A stretch of DNA of 54,639 bases from the NCBI GenBank assembly GCA_045614225.1, contig JAZLCO010000133.1, forward strand, positions 1 through 54,639, read 5' to 3'. The DNA comes from UBA9715 sp045614225. Lineage in GTDB: Bacteria; Actinomycetota; Coriobacteriia; Coriobacteriales; Eggerthellaceae. The stretch's first letter is position 1. Each line of letters starts with the position of its first letter. Of this stretch, positions 17,805 to 25,472 are shown piece after piece. The notes beneath the pieces are model-generated. The model saw nothing but the letters and a program-made list of their open reading frames with translations, had not been told where the DNA came from and ran no database searches. Position numbers and translations under genes: made by a program.

Positions 17805-18521
17805 ATGGGTAACGAAACGCGCCGCATCATGCTTGTCGAAGACGAGAAGGCCATCCGCGACGCCGTAACCGCCTATCTGGAGCGCGAGAACTACTGGGTA
17901 ACGGCCATCGGCGACGGCCAGGATGCACTTGACGAGTTCGCAAAGCATCACTTCGACCTGGTCATTCTCGACCTCATGCTTCCTCGCGTGCCCGGCGAGC
18001 GTGTCTGCCGTGCCATCCGCGACAACTCGGACGTGCCGATTATCATGCTGACTGCAAAAGGCGAAGTCGAAGATCGCATCATCGGTCTTGAGCTGGGCGC
18101 CGACGACTATCTGATCAAACCGTTCAGCCCGCGTGAGCTCGTGGCGCGCGTCCGTGCGCTTCTTCGCCGCGTTCACGCCGATTCCGAACCCCAGCGCGAA
18201 GTGCTCGAGTTTGGCGATTTGACCATCGACGTGTCGGGTCACAAGGTTCTAGTTGCCGGCAAGGAAGTTGACCTCACGGCATCCGAGTTCAAGCTTCTGA
18301 CCACCTTGTCCCGCTATCCTGGTCGCGTCTATTCGCGCATGGAGCTCGTCGAGAAGGTGCTCGGCTACGATTTCGAAGGCTACGAGCGCACGATCGACAG
18401 CCATGTGAAGAACCTTCGCGCTAAGATTGGCGACAATCCGCGTAGTCCCAAATGGCTTCACACGGTGCATGGCGTGGGCTATCGCTTCGAAGATCCCACG
18501 AAGTCCGCAACACAGCAGTAA
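17805..18521 (+). CDS. OmpR/PhoB-family response regulator
   Basis: 238 residues: receiver domain with the acidic pocket (VEDE) and phospho-acceptor Asp56 (LVILDLMLPR), the conserved Lys (YLIKPFSPREL), then a winged-helix DNA-binding domain (LTASEFKLLTTLSRYPGRVYSR). The ATG at 17805 has GAGGT upstream. Its stop codon abuts the kinase start, so the two genes are coupled. The stimulus is unknown. Confidence 0.93.
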   Translation: MGNETRRIMLVEDEKAIRDAVTAYLERENYWVTAIGDGQDALDEFAKHHFDLVILDLMLPRVPGERVCRAIRDNSDVPIIMLTAKGEVEDRIIGLELGADDYLIKPFSPRELVARVRALLRRVHADSEPQREVLEFGDLTIDVSGHKVLVAGKEVDLTASEFKLLTTLSRYPGRVYSRMELVEKVLGYDFEGYERTIDSHVKNLRAKIGDNPRSPKWLHTVHGVGYRFEDPTKSATQQ

Positions 18522-20123
18522 TTGTCATCTGATCTGACAGAATCCGTGACTGACGAGGTTAAAGAGGCTTCGGCGTCCCTAGATGTCGACGCTGTCGATG
18601 AAGGTGTCGAGGACGAGTCTGCCGAAATCGAGGAGAAAACTCGCAAACGGCGTAGCTTCAAGTGGAGCAGCTTGTCGTATGCGACGCGCGTCACGTTGTC
18701 GTTTGCCCTGATTGCTGCCATGACAGCGTTGGTGGCAATCGGCGTCGTCTCGTTTGTGTGGCAACAGCATTTCCAGACGTACACGCAGGAGAACATGCGC
18801 ATCCTCGCCGAGACGACGGCGGCTCAGATTTCTGCGCGTTACGAGCGTGCTGAATCGTTCAGCGACTACGTGCTGCAACCCGCTGGCAATGCCGTTGTGG
18901 TGACACAGGGCATCGGCATGCAGGTGGTTGACACCGATAATACGGTGCTGTTCGATTCGACGACCGAGCTCACGGGCGAAGATGGTTTCGAGACACCGTC
19001 GATCGCGCCGCTTCCTGGACCTGACAACATTGCGCGTGCGCCCATCATCGTCAACGACCAGGCCGTCGGCTCGGTACGCGTGTGGGTGTACGGCTCAGAC
19101 AGCCTGCTACGCTCGACTGACCGAGAATTCCGCGATCGTTCATACCAGGCGATGGTTCTGGCGGCCGTCATCGCCATTGTGCTGGCGTCGATCTTCGGCT
19201 ACTTCTTCGCACGCAACCTCGTCAAGCCCATCAAGCGTTTGACCGATACGGCCGAGCAGCTCAAGGAGGGCAACTTTGAAGCGCGCGCCCACCTCAAAGG
19301 TGAGGACGAGCTCGCACAGTTCGGCAACACGTTTGACGCGATGGCCGAGGCCGTCGAACGCGACCGCAAGCTCGAACGTCGGCTCACGACCGATGTCGCG
19401 CACGAGCTGCGCACACCGCTCATGGCCATTCAGGCCACGGTCGAGGCGATGGTCGATGGCGTCTTGCCGGTTGACGAACAGCGCCTGATGACCGTCGACT
19501 CCGAAGTCATGCGCTTGTCGCGCCTTGTCGACTCGATGCTCAAGCTTTCGCGTCTCGAGAACCGCGCAAATCCCAACAAGGAAGAAATCGTCAACGTCGG
19601 CGAGGTGGTTTCCGGCATCATCGCTACCCATGAGGCATATGTCCGAGAATCCGGCCTCACCCTCAGCTACAAGGCGGACCCCGACGTGTACGTGCTCGGC
19701 GACCCCGATCTCATTCGTCAGGCGACGGCGAACCTCATCTCGAATGCTGTTCGTTACACCGACGAGGGCGGCAAGATCAAAGTTCGCGTGAAGCGCGGCG
19801 AGACAATGGCGTCGATTGCCGTTCAAGACACTGGCATTGGCTTGACTCCCGAGGAAGCACGCATGGTGTTCCAGCGCTTCTGGCGCGCTGATTCCGGTCG
19901 AGATCGCGAAAGCGGTGGCTTGGGCATTGGCTTGACGGTGGTCAAGCAAATCGTCGACCGTCATGATGGATGGGTGCAGGTTGAAGGCCGCAAGGGCGAA
20001 GGCGCTTGCTTCACAATCCATATTCCGCTCTACAACGAGCGGGAACAGCGCCGCAAGAACGAGGCAAAGGCTCGCGCTGAACGTGCTGCCCGCAAAGATA
20101 CCGGCCGCATTCGCTCCCGATAA
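18522..20123 (+). CDS. HisKA sensor histidine kinase
   Basis: About 530 residues: acidic N-terminal cytoplasmic extension, membrane helix 1 (VTLSFALIAAMTALVAIGVVSF), a 120-residue extracytoplasmic sensor, helix 2 (AMVLAAVIAIVLASIFGYFFA), HAMP, HisKA with phospho-His in TTDVAHELRTPL, and HATPase boxes N (NLISNAVRY), G1 (DTGIGL) and G2 (GGLGIGLTVV). It ends in a basic tail. The start is uncertain: a TTG directly follows the regulator stop, and a GTG at 18546 is possible; neither has a strong ribosome site. Confidence 0.93.
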   Translation: MSSDLTESVTDEVKEASASLDVDAVDEGVEDESAEIEEKTRKRRSFKWSSLSYATRVTLSFALIAAMTALVAIGVVSFVWQQHFQTYTQENMRILAETTAAQISARYERAESFSDYVLQPAGNAVVVTQGIGMQVVDTDNTVLFDSTTELTGEDGFETPSIAPLPGPDNIARAPIIVNDQAVGSVRVWVYGSDSLLRSTDREFRDRSYQAMVLAAVIAIVLASIFGYFFARNLVKPIKRLTDTAEQLKEGNFEARAHLKGEDELAQFGNTFDAMAEAVERDRKLERRLTTDVAHELRTPLMAIQATVEAMVDGVLPVDEQRLMTVDSEVMRLSRLVDSMLKLSRLENRANPNKEEIVNVGEVVSGIIATHEAYVRESGLTLSYKADPDVYVLGDPDLIRQATANLISNAVRYTDEGGKIKVRVKRGETMASIAVQDTGIGLTPEEARMVFQRFWRADSGRDRESGGLGIGLTVVKQIVDRHDGWVQVEGRKGEGACFTIHIPLYNEREQRRKNEAKARAERAARKDTGRIRSR

Positions 20124-20196
20124 CTGACTTGTGGACTGAGGGGCCAACGCGCCTCCACACAACCCTGATTTTTGGCAAAACGTCGGAGGTTTATCA

Positions 20197-20226
20197 GCTT
20201 GCTTTCTGCAAGCGTTTGTTTGAGCC
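20197..20226 (+). terminator. Possible weak terminator after the histidine kinase gene
   Basis: A 6-bp stem GCTTGC/GCAAGC (20197-20202 with 20208-20213) is followed by the T-rich GTTTGTTTG, 74 bases past the kinase stop. Confidence 0.45.
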
Positions 20227-20268
20227 ATAATATTCAGGTTCGACATGTTTCTGGTGAAAGGGCTACAC

Positions 20269-21141
20269 ATGAGCGTTATCGATATCAAACCTGATGCGCA
20301 AGGTAAGGTTCGCGATCTTTACGATTTGGGCGACAAACTGCTGCTCGTCGCGACTGACCGTATTTCCGCGTTCGATTACATCCTCGAGGACGAGATTCCG
20401 CACAAGGGTGCTGTTCTCACGCAGATTTCGGTGTTCTGGTTTGAATTGCTCGAGGGCGTTGTTGAGAACCACCTGATATCGACGGATGTGGCAGACCTGC
20501 CGGAGCAGTTCCAGCCCTACGCAGACTACCTGCGTGGTCGCTTCATGCTGGTGCGCAAGGCCGAGATGTTCCCAATCGAATGCATCGTGCGTGGCTATCT
20601 GGCTGGCAGCGGCTTGAAGGAATACAACGCGAAGGGCACGGTGTGCGGCATCGAGCTGCCCGCAGGCCTTGTGAACTCGTCGAAGCTCCCCGAGCCGATC
20701 TTCACGCCTTCGACCAAGGCTGAAATCGGATTGCATGACGAGAACATCAGCTTCGAGCGCTGTGCCGAGATCATCGGCGATGAAAAGGCAGCCGCTCTGC
20801 GTGATCTTTCGCTCGCCGTTTACACGAAAGCCCGCGACCATGCAGCCGAGCGCGGAATCATCATCGCTGATACCAAGTTCGAGTTCGGCATGCTCGACGG
20901 CAAGGTCATTCTGGCCGATGAAGTGCTGACGCCCGATTCATCACGCTTCTGGCCGGGCGACTTGTACGAAGAGGGCAAAGACCAGCCGAGCTTCGACAAG
21001 CAATACGTCCGCGACTGGCTTACTGCCAATTGGAACAAGCAGGGCAATCCGCCCCGCCTCCCGCAAGAAGTCATCGAGAAGACTTCCGAGAAATACGTTC
21101 AGGCATACGAGAAGATCACTGGGCGCACGTTCCAGTTCTAA
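20269..21141 (+). CDS. purC: SAICAR synthase
   Basis: 290 residues of the PurC family (DLYDLGDKLLLVATDRISAFD; later RGYLAGSGLKEY; LADEVLTPDSSRFW). It condenses CAIR with aspartate in purine synthesis; PurB acts on its product. The ATG at 20269 is chosen for its GAAAGGG site and the family start; an upstream ATG at 20245 adds eight unlikely residues. Confidence 0.97.
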   Translation: MSVIDIKPDAQGKVRDLYDLGDKLLLVATDRISAFDYILEDEIPHKGAVLTQISVFWFELLEGVVENHLISTDVADLPEQFQPYADYLRGRFMLVRKAEMFPIECIVRGYLAGSGLKEYNAKGTVCGIELPAGLVNSSKLPEPIFTPSTKAEIGLHDENISFERCAEIIGDEKAAALRDLSLAVYTKARDHAAERGIIIADTKFEFGMLDGKVILADEVLTPDSSRFWPGDLYEEGKDQPSFDKQYVRDWLTANWNKQGNPPRLPQEVIEKTSEKYVQAYEKITGRTFQF

Positions 21142-21169
21142 CCAAGAAGGATGGTCCCTTTTCGGTTAG
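21138..21169 (+). repeat. Short palindrome overlapping the purC stop
   Basis: CTAACC and GGTTAG flank an AAGAAGGA/TCCCTTTT core; the stop codon itself lies in the left arm. It belongs to the stop-adjacent palindrome family and may also act as a terminator. Confidence 0.65.
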
Positions 21170-21187
21170 CTTCGAAACGAGGAAAGC

Positions 21188-21835
21188 ATGACGCAACGCA
21201 ACCCCATGAACGACCGCTATACGGAAGAGAATCGCACGGGAAAGACGCGCAAGAGCTCGGCATCCGCAAAGCCAAAAGCCGAACGAGCGGCTACCGTGCG
21301 CGAGCCTGCACCCAAGACGAAAGAGCAGAAGAAGAAGGAGCGTAAGGAGCGGGAGCGCAAGGAGGCCGAGAAGGCCCAGGCGTTGAACGGGCGCTACGAG
21401 CAAACTGAAGGCTACAAGACCTTGCGCCGTTTCTGGTGGGGATGCCTTATCGGCGCCATCGTGCTCACAGCTGCCTCGTTCTACCTGACGAACCGAGAAG
21501 GCATGCAATCGGTTTCGATGGTTGCAATGGTGATCGCGTACGCCCTCATCATCGTGGCTTTCTATATCGATCTTGGCAAGATTCGCAAGGAGCGCAAGAT
21601 CTACAACGCATCGATTGCCAACAGCAATACGAAGGAAGCGCGGCGCGAGCAGAAGCGCATGCGCGCCGAACAGCGCGAGATGGAAAAAGAGGCTGCAGAA
21701 AAGTTCGAGGCTGCCAAAGCCGAAGAAGAGGCCAAGAAATCACAAGGCTTCTTCAGCCGGTTCCGCAAGAAGGATCAGGGTTCTGAGCAGGCTCAAGACC
21801 AGGAGCAGGGCAAGGACGACCCGAAAGAGCAGTAA
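21188..21835 (+). CDS. Membrane protein with charged coiled-coil ends
   Basis: 215 residues. A Lys/Glu-rich N-terminal 75 residues is followed by two membrane helices (WWGCLIGAIVLTAASFYLT; VSMVAMVIAYALIIVAFYIDL) and a highly charged helical C-terminus with heptad-like Ala/Glu/Lys runs, ending in a Gln/Asp tail. Both ends should be cytoplasmic. I do not recognise a named family; the shape suggests a scaffold, but that is a guess. It follows purC after a palindrome. Confidence 0.7.
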   Translation: MTQRNPMNDRYTEENRTGKTRKSSASAKPKAERAATVREPAPKTKEQKKKERKERERKEAEKAQALNGRYEQTEGYKTLRRFWWGCLIGAIVLTAASFYLTNREGMQSVSMVAMVIAYALIIVAFYIDLGKIRKERKIYNASIANSNTKEARREQKRMRAEQREMEKEAAEKFEAAKAEEEAKKSQGFFSRFRKKDQGSEQAQDQEQGKDDPKEQ

Positions 21836-21857
21836 CGCGTTGCTTGGCTTCAGGGTG

Positions 21858-22538
21858 TTATGCCGTCTGGAGCTCGGCGTGATGCTTGCGAGTTAGCAAA
21901 TAGAAAATCGGCGTGTCCAAGGCGGCAAGCACGAACTTGCATAGATATTGGCCGACCATCATGGCACCGAGCTGCGGTAGCATGGCGGAGTCGAACAGCC
22001 ATCCGAACCCGAAGCCGAACGCAATTCCGATGAAAACGACTGTGTCGATGATCTGCGAGGTCATGGTCGATGCGTTGTTCCAAACCCAACGGCTGCGCGT
22101 TGACTTGCCGCTTCCGAGCATATGATTGCGGATGCGATGGAAGATGAACACATCCCACGACTGCGACAGCAGGTAGGCGCACATGCTCGCGAGGACGAAA
22201 ATGGCGTTTTGCCCGAGCAGCATCTCGTACGAAGCTTGCATTGCCGAATCTGCCGCTGGAAGCACTTGCCCGATTATGATCAAGCAGGTTGCCAGCACTT
22301 GGCAGCCGAAACCGCCCAGCACGACCGTGCGCGCTTCCTTGCGGCCCCAGATTTCGCCGATCACATCGGTCATGAGGAACGTCACACAGTAGCAGATGAC
22401 GGCGCTTGGCACGAGAATCGTGCTGCCGAACAGCGGAATGCCGGTTTGGATTGTCTTCGCGGTGATGACGTTGGAGATGACGAGCGCCACGGCGAAGACC
22501 ATGGCGCACAGCATGAGATTCGTATTCGTTTTTTTCAT
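21858..22538 (-). CDS. yhhQ: Queuosine precursor transporter (YhhQ family)
   Basis: 226 residues, six membrane segments; VISNVITAKTIQ, CYCVTFLMTDVIGEIWGRKEA and the Ser/Asn-rich RWVWNNASTMTSQIIDT match the YhhQ/DUF165 family that imports preQ0/preQ1. The ATG at 22538 follows AAGGAC, which is itself the 3' end of the preQ1 riboswitch. With queF upstream on the same strand it forms a small queuosine locus. Confidence 0.93.
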   Translation of the reverse strand: MKKTNTNLMLCAMVFAVALVISNVITAKTIQTGIPLFGSTILVPSAVICYCVTFLMTDVIGEIWGRKEARTVVLGGFGCQVLATCLIIIGQVLPAADSAMQASYEMLLGQNAIFVLASMCAYLLSQSWDVFIFHRIRNHMLGSGKSTRSRWVWNNASTMTSQIIDTVVFIGIAFGFGFGWLFDSAMLPQLGAMMVGQYLCKFVLAALDTPIFYLLTRKHHAELQTA

Positions 22539-22546
22539 AGCAGTGC

Positions 22547-22586
22547 AGTCCTTAGTATTTTTTAGGTTGGATGTTGCGAACAACCT
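22547..22586 (-). promoter_or_regulatory. preQ1-I riboswitch
   Basis: On the minus strand a 6-bp stem AGGTTG/CAACCT encloses TTCGCAACATC, then an A-rich tail AAAAAATACTAAGGA. This is the minimal class-I preQ1 aptamer: hairpin, loop containing the recognition C, and A-rich strand folding back, with the ribosome site (AAGGA) in the tail. It should sequester the ribosome site of yhhQ when preQ1 is bound. It lies between queF and yhhQ. Confidence 0.85.
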
Positions 22587-22617
22587 CCCAGAGTCGGCTG
22601 GGAACCGTTTGGCCATT

Positions 22618-23103
22618 CTAGCGGGCGCCGTCGCCCTTGTCTAGGTCAGCTAGCTGGTCGAACATGCGCTTCTGCGCAATCTCACCATAATCGAAATCAG
22701 GATTGGCCCAATTGGCAAAGGGGTAGATCGAAATGCCGCCACGAGGATAGAACATGCCACGGACCTCGATGTATTTCGGATCCATGAGCTTCACGAGGTC
22801 TTTCATGATGATGTTGGTAACGTCTTCGTGGAAGTCTCCGTGGTTGCGGAAGCTGAACAGATAGAGCTTGAGCGACTTGCTTTCGACCATGCGCACGTTG
22901 GGGATGTAGTTGATGTAGAGCGTGGCGAAGTCAGGTTGCCCGGTGATGGGGCAGAGCGTTGTGAATTCAGGGCAACGGAACGTGACCATGTAATCATGAT
23001 CCTGATGCGCGTTCTCGAACGTCTCAAGCAAACTTGGATCGTAATCGGTTGGATATTCGACGTGCTGGTTTCCCAACAGCTTCAGGTCTGCACGTGTTGT
23101 CAT
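22618..23103 (-). CDS. queF: NADPH-dependent preQ0 reductase QueF
   Basis: 161 residues of the short, single-domain QueF type. The ESKSLKLYLFSFRNHGDFHED motif is the NADPH/substrate signature, and the nucleophilic Cys lies in EFTTLCPITGQPDF. It reduces 7-cyano-7-deazaguanine to preQ1 for tRNA queuosine. The ATG has a GGGAG site six bases upstream. No queC, queD or queE is in the window, so imported precursor may be the source. Confidence 0.96.
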   Translation of the reverse strand: MTTRADLKLLGNQHVEYPTDYDPSLLETFENAHQDHDYMVTFRCPEFTTLCPITGQPDFATLYINYIPNVRMVESKSLKLYLFSFRNHGDFHEDVTNIIMKDLVKLMDPKYIEVRGMFYPRGGISIYPFANWANPDFDYGEIAQKRMFDQLADLDKGDGAR

Positions 23104-23241
23104 GTCGTCTCCCGTTCCGTTTAGGGGCGTCTCGCTTGGTTTGCAATGTGAGCTCGTGGACTAATCTAATCAAAAAGAGTCGTCTCTTCTTGGTTTTACT
23201 GCCGTCACGGTATTATAAGTTGAAAGATTGAGGAGGAGTGC

Positions 23242-24258
23242 ATGGCAGATCATATGCGGCGAAATGACAAGCTTCAATCGCTGACGGCAAGTGCACAAAG
23301 GTCGAGCAGGCCTCAAGTATCGAATAGGTCCCAAGCGTCAAACAGGCCTCAGGCGTCGAACAAGCCGCAAACCGGAAGTCCCCGTCGCCCTGAAAGGCGG
23401 TATCCCGACAACCGGCAGCAGGGCAAAGTGACATCGGGGGAGTTCTTCAAGCGAAACGCTACCTACATTCTTTCGGTGGTAGCTGTGGTTGTCCTCGTCG
23501 TGCTCATGATTTTCTTCATCAGGGCGTGTGCACCCCAAGAGAAGCAAGCAGATGACCAGGGTGCTACCTACACGAGCCCGTACGATTGGACGAAGCTCGA
23601 CCATAGCAACAACCGTTTCGCATATGTCGTGAACGGGCAGGTCAAGTCAAGAATCGGAATCGACGTATCGGAAAGCCAGCTCGATATCGACTGGCAAGCA
23701 GTTGCCGCCGATGATATCGATTTCGCGATGATCCGCCTGGGGTATCGTGGGGCGACTGAAGGCGACTTGTATCTTGATAACTATTACTTAGACAATTTGG
23801 AAGGTGCGCGCAATGCGGGCATCGATTGCGGTGTTTACTTCTTCTCGCAAGCAACAAACAAGCAGGAGGCCATTGAGGAAGCCGAATTCGTGTTGGACAA
23901 CCTGGGAGGAGCTTCGCTCGAGTACCCGATTGCGTTCGATTCCGAAGTCGTGCCCAGCCTTGGCATAACCCGCACGGCAAATCTCTCGAAAGACGAGATG
24001 ACCGCTATTGCCGATGCGTTCTGCAAGCGCATCGAGCAAGCAGGGTACCGTACGCTCATCTACGGCAACGCGGGCGACTTGTCTCGCTATGATGACTCGA
24101 TTGTCAACGATGGCGGGGTATGGTGGGCGGAATACGGCCCCAACCAACCGAACCATTATCTCGATATCGTGATGTGGCAGTATTCGAACGGAGGCGACGT
24201 TGCGGGTATTGACACAGCTGTCGATATGAACATCGATTTATCCAACGCCCTTGCGTAG
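23242..24258 (+). CDS. Membrane-anchored GH25 lysozyme
   Basis: 338 residues: a cytoplasmic N-terminus with degenerate (R/K)PQ(A/V)SN repeats, one membrane helix (ILSVVAVVVLVVLMIFFI), then a GH25 muramidase domain (GIDVSESQLDIDWQAVA, FDSEV with the Asp-x-Glu pair, WWAEYGPNQP, WQYSNGGDVAGI). It should be a type II membrane protein cutting the muramic bond outside the cell. Ribosome site GAGGAGG directly upstream. It lacks wall-binding repeats. Confidence 0.9.
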   Translation: MADHMRRNDKLQSLTASAQRSSRPQVSNRSQASNRPQASNKPQTGSPRRPERRYPDNRQQGKVTSGEFFKRNATYILSVVAVVVLVVLMIFFIRACAPQEKQADDQGATYTSPYDWTKLDHSNNRFAYVVNGQVKSRIGIDVSESQLDIDWQAVAADDIDFAMIRLGYRGATEGDLYLDNYYLDNLEGARNAGIDCGVYFFSQATNKQEAIEEAEFVLDNLGGASLEYPIAFDSEVVPSLGITRTANLSKDEMTAIADAFCKRIEQAGYRTLIYGNAGDLSRYDDSIVNDGGVWWAEYGPNQPNHYLDIVMWQYSNGGDVAGIDTAVDMNIDLSNALA

Positions 24259-24283
24259 AGCAAAGGTCAAACATCTTGTTTCA

Positions 24284-24322
24284 AAAATGAAAACGAGCCA
24301 TCGATGCAGACTCGATGGCTCG
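24284..24322 (-). terminator. Terminator of the glutathione peroxidase gene
   Basis: An 11-bp perfect stem (24294-24304 with 24312-24322). On the minus strand it is followed by TTTTCATTTTT, so it mainly serves gpx; it may also stop the convergent lysozyme transcript. Confidence 0.85.
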
Positions 24323-24349
24323 CTCTGATTGCGGTTGCAGCTTTGGTTT

Positions 24350-24892
24350 CTAGAGTGCTGCGACGACGGCTTTCTTCACGTCGTCCATGTCGACTGTGGG
24401 CTCGAAGCGAGCGATGATGTTGCCTTCGCGGTCGACCAGGAACTTCGTGAAGTTCCACTTGATGTAGGCTTTCTCGCCGAATTTGCTGTTGTTCGCCTGT
24501 GCGAATTTCTCAAGCGCCTTGTTCTTGAGGCCCTTGCCGAAACCCTCGAAGGGCTTCTCGGTGGCCAACAGGGCAAACAGCGGATCTGCGTTCTCGCCGT
24601 TGACGTCGATCTTCTTGAACTGCGGGAACTCGGTTCCGAACTTCACCTGGCAGAACTCGTGGATTTCGTCATCCGAACCCGGTGCCTGGTCTGCAAACTG
24701 GTTGCAGGGGAAGTCAAGGATCTCGAAACCTTGATCGCGATATTCCTTGTACATCGCCTCGAGCGGCTCGTAATGCGGGGTGAAACCGCAGCCGGTGGCA
24801 GTGTTGACGATGAGCAGGACTTTCCCCTTGTAATCGGCCAGCGAGACTTCGCTGCCGTCGCGTGCTGTAACGTTCAGGTCGTAAATGCTCAT
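24350..24892 (-). CDS. Glutathione peroxidase family peroxidase
   Basis: 180 residues. Cys35 in NTATGCGFTPH replaces selenocysteine, and FPCNQF (Cys63, Gln65) and KWNFTKF supply the rest of the catalytic tetrad. Most bacterial Cys-type members use thioredoxin and reduce organic hydroperoxides. The ATG at 24892 has AAAGGAG six bases upstream. The promoter region contains a 29-bp palindrome with an OhrR-like core (24931-24959), so peroxide control by the OhrR encoded at 27236 is likely. Confidence 0.94.
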   Translation of the reverse strand: MSIYDLNVTARDGSEVSLADYKGKVLLIVNTATGCGFTPHYEPLEAMYKEYRDQGFEILDFPCNQFADQAPGSDDEIHEFCQVKFGTEFPQFKKIDVNGENADPLFALLATEKPFEGFGKGLKNKALEKFAQANNSKFGEKAYIKWNFTKFLVDREGNIIARFEPTVDMDDVKKAVVAAL

Positions 24893-24930
24893 GAGGGCTC
24901 CTTTCAATGTAGTGTCTTCGTTGTTTATAT

Positions 24931-24959
24931 TATTGCATAAAATTAAATTGTATGCAATA
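24931..24959. promoter_or_regulatory. OhrR-type operator between gpx and gtrA
   Basis: A 29-bp palindrome with one mismatched pair: TATTGCATA and TATGCAATA arms around AAATTAAATTG. It shares 15 consecutive bases (AATTAAATTGTATGC) with the reverse complement of the site upstream of ohrR. On the gpx strand TTGCAT in the palindrome lies 17 bases before AATAAT, so a bound repressor would cover the promoter. Confidence 0.75.
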
Positions 24960-25001
24960 TAATTTTAGCTCCATTGGGGTTTTCATGGCGTTCTTGTTCG
25001 C

Positions 25002-25007
25002 TATAAT
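25002..25007 (+). promoter_or_regulatory. -10 element for gtrA
   Basis: A perfect TATAAT 22 bases before the GTG of gtrA; no convincing -35 is visible, and the OhrR-type palindrome ends 43 bases upstream. Confidence 0.5.
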
Positions 25008-25028
25008 GCATCGGGTCGAAAGGGACGA

Positions 25029-25418
25029 GTGAAGAATCTGATTGCACAATTCATGAAGTTCGGTGTGGTGGGCGTCATCGCCTTCTTCATCGATTACGGT
25101 CTGCTTGCGTTCTGCACTGAGGTTCTGCACATCAACTACCTGGTCAGTGCCACGATCGGCTTCACAGTGTCGGTTGTTTTCAATTACCTTGCGTCCATGC
25201 GCTACGTCTTCACGCACAAAGAAGATATGAGCCGTCGACGTGAATTCATCATCTTCGTTGTTTTGTCGATTATCGGACTTATCATAAACAACGCATGCAT
25301 GTGGGCCGGCGTCGAGCTGCTCGGTTGGCATTACCTGATCGTGAAGATCGGTGCCACGGCCATTGTCATGGTGTGGAATTTTGTAACGCGAAAGATTTTC
25401 CTCGACGCGGGGAATTAG
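25029..25418 (+). CDS. GtrA family membrane protein
   Basis: 129 residues, four membrane helices, with FMKFGVVGVIAFFIDYGLL and FNYLASMRYVF as GtrA hallmarks. GtrA proteins are thought to help move polyprenyl-linked sugars across the membrane. It starts at a GTG with AAAGGGA upstream. Next gene is an acyl-CoA ligase 54 bases on, an unusual partner; no glycosyltransferase is adjacent. Confidence 0.88.
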   Translation: MKNLIAQFMKFGVVGVIAFFIDYGLLAFCTEVLHINYLVSATIGFTVSVVFNYLASMRYVFTHKEDMSRRREFIIFVVLSIIGLIINNACMWAGVELLGWHYLIVKIGATAIVMVWNFVTRKIFLDAGN

Positions 25419-25472
25419 GCCGAGCCGGAGGAAACGGTCCTCATAGGCTCGTTGGGAATAGGAGAGAGAGCA

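Noticed and set aside
23104..23241. Possible second preQ1 riboswitch upstream of queF
   Set aside because: There is no stem followed by an A-rich tail; only a TATAAT and a ribosome site are seen.
23290..23370. Repeats (R/K)PQ(A/V)SN seen as a possible CRISPR-like array
   Set aside because: They are short in-frame coding repeats of the lysozyme N-terminus, with no spacer structure.
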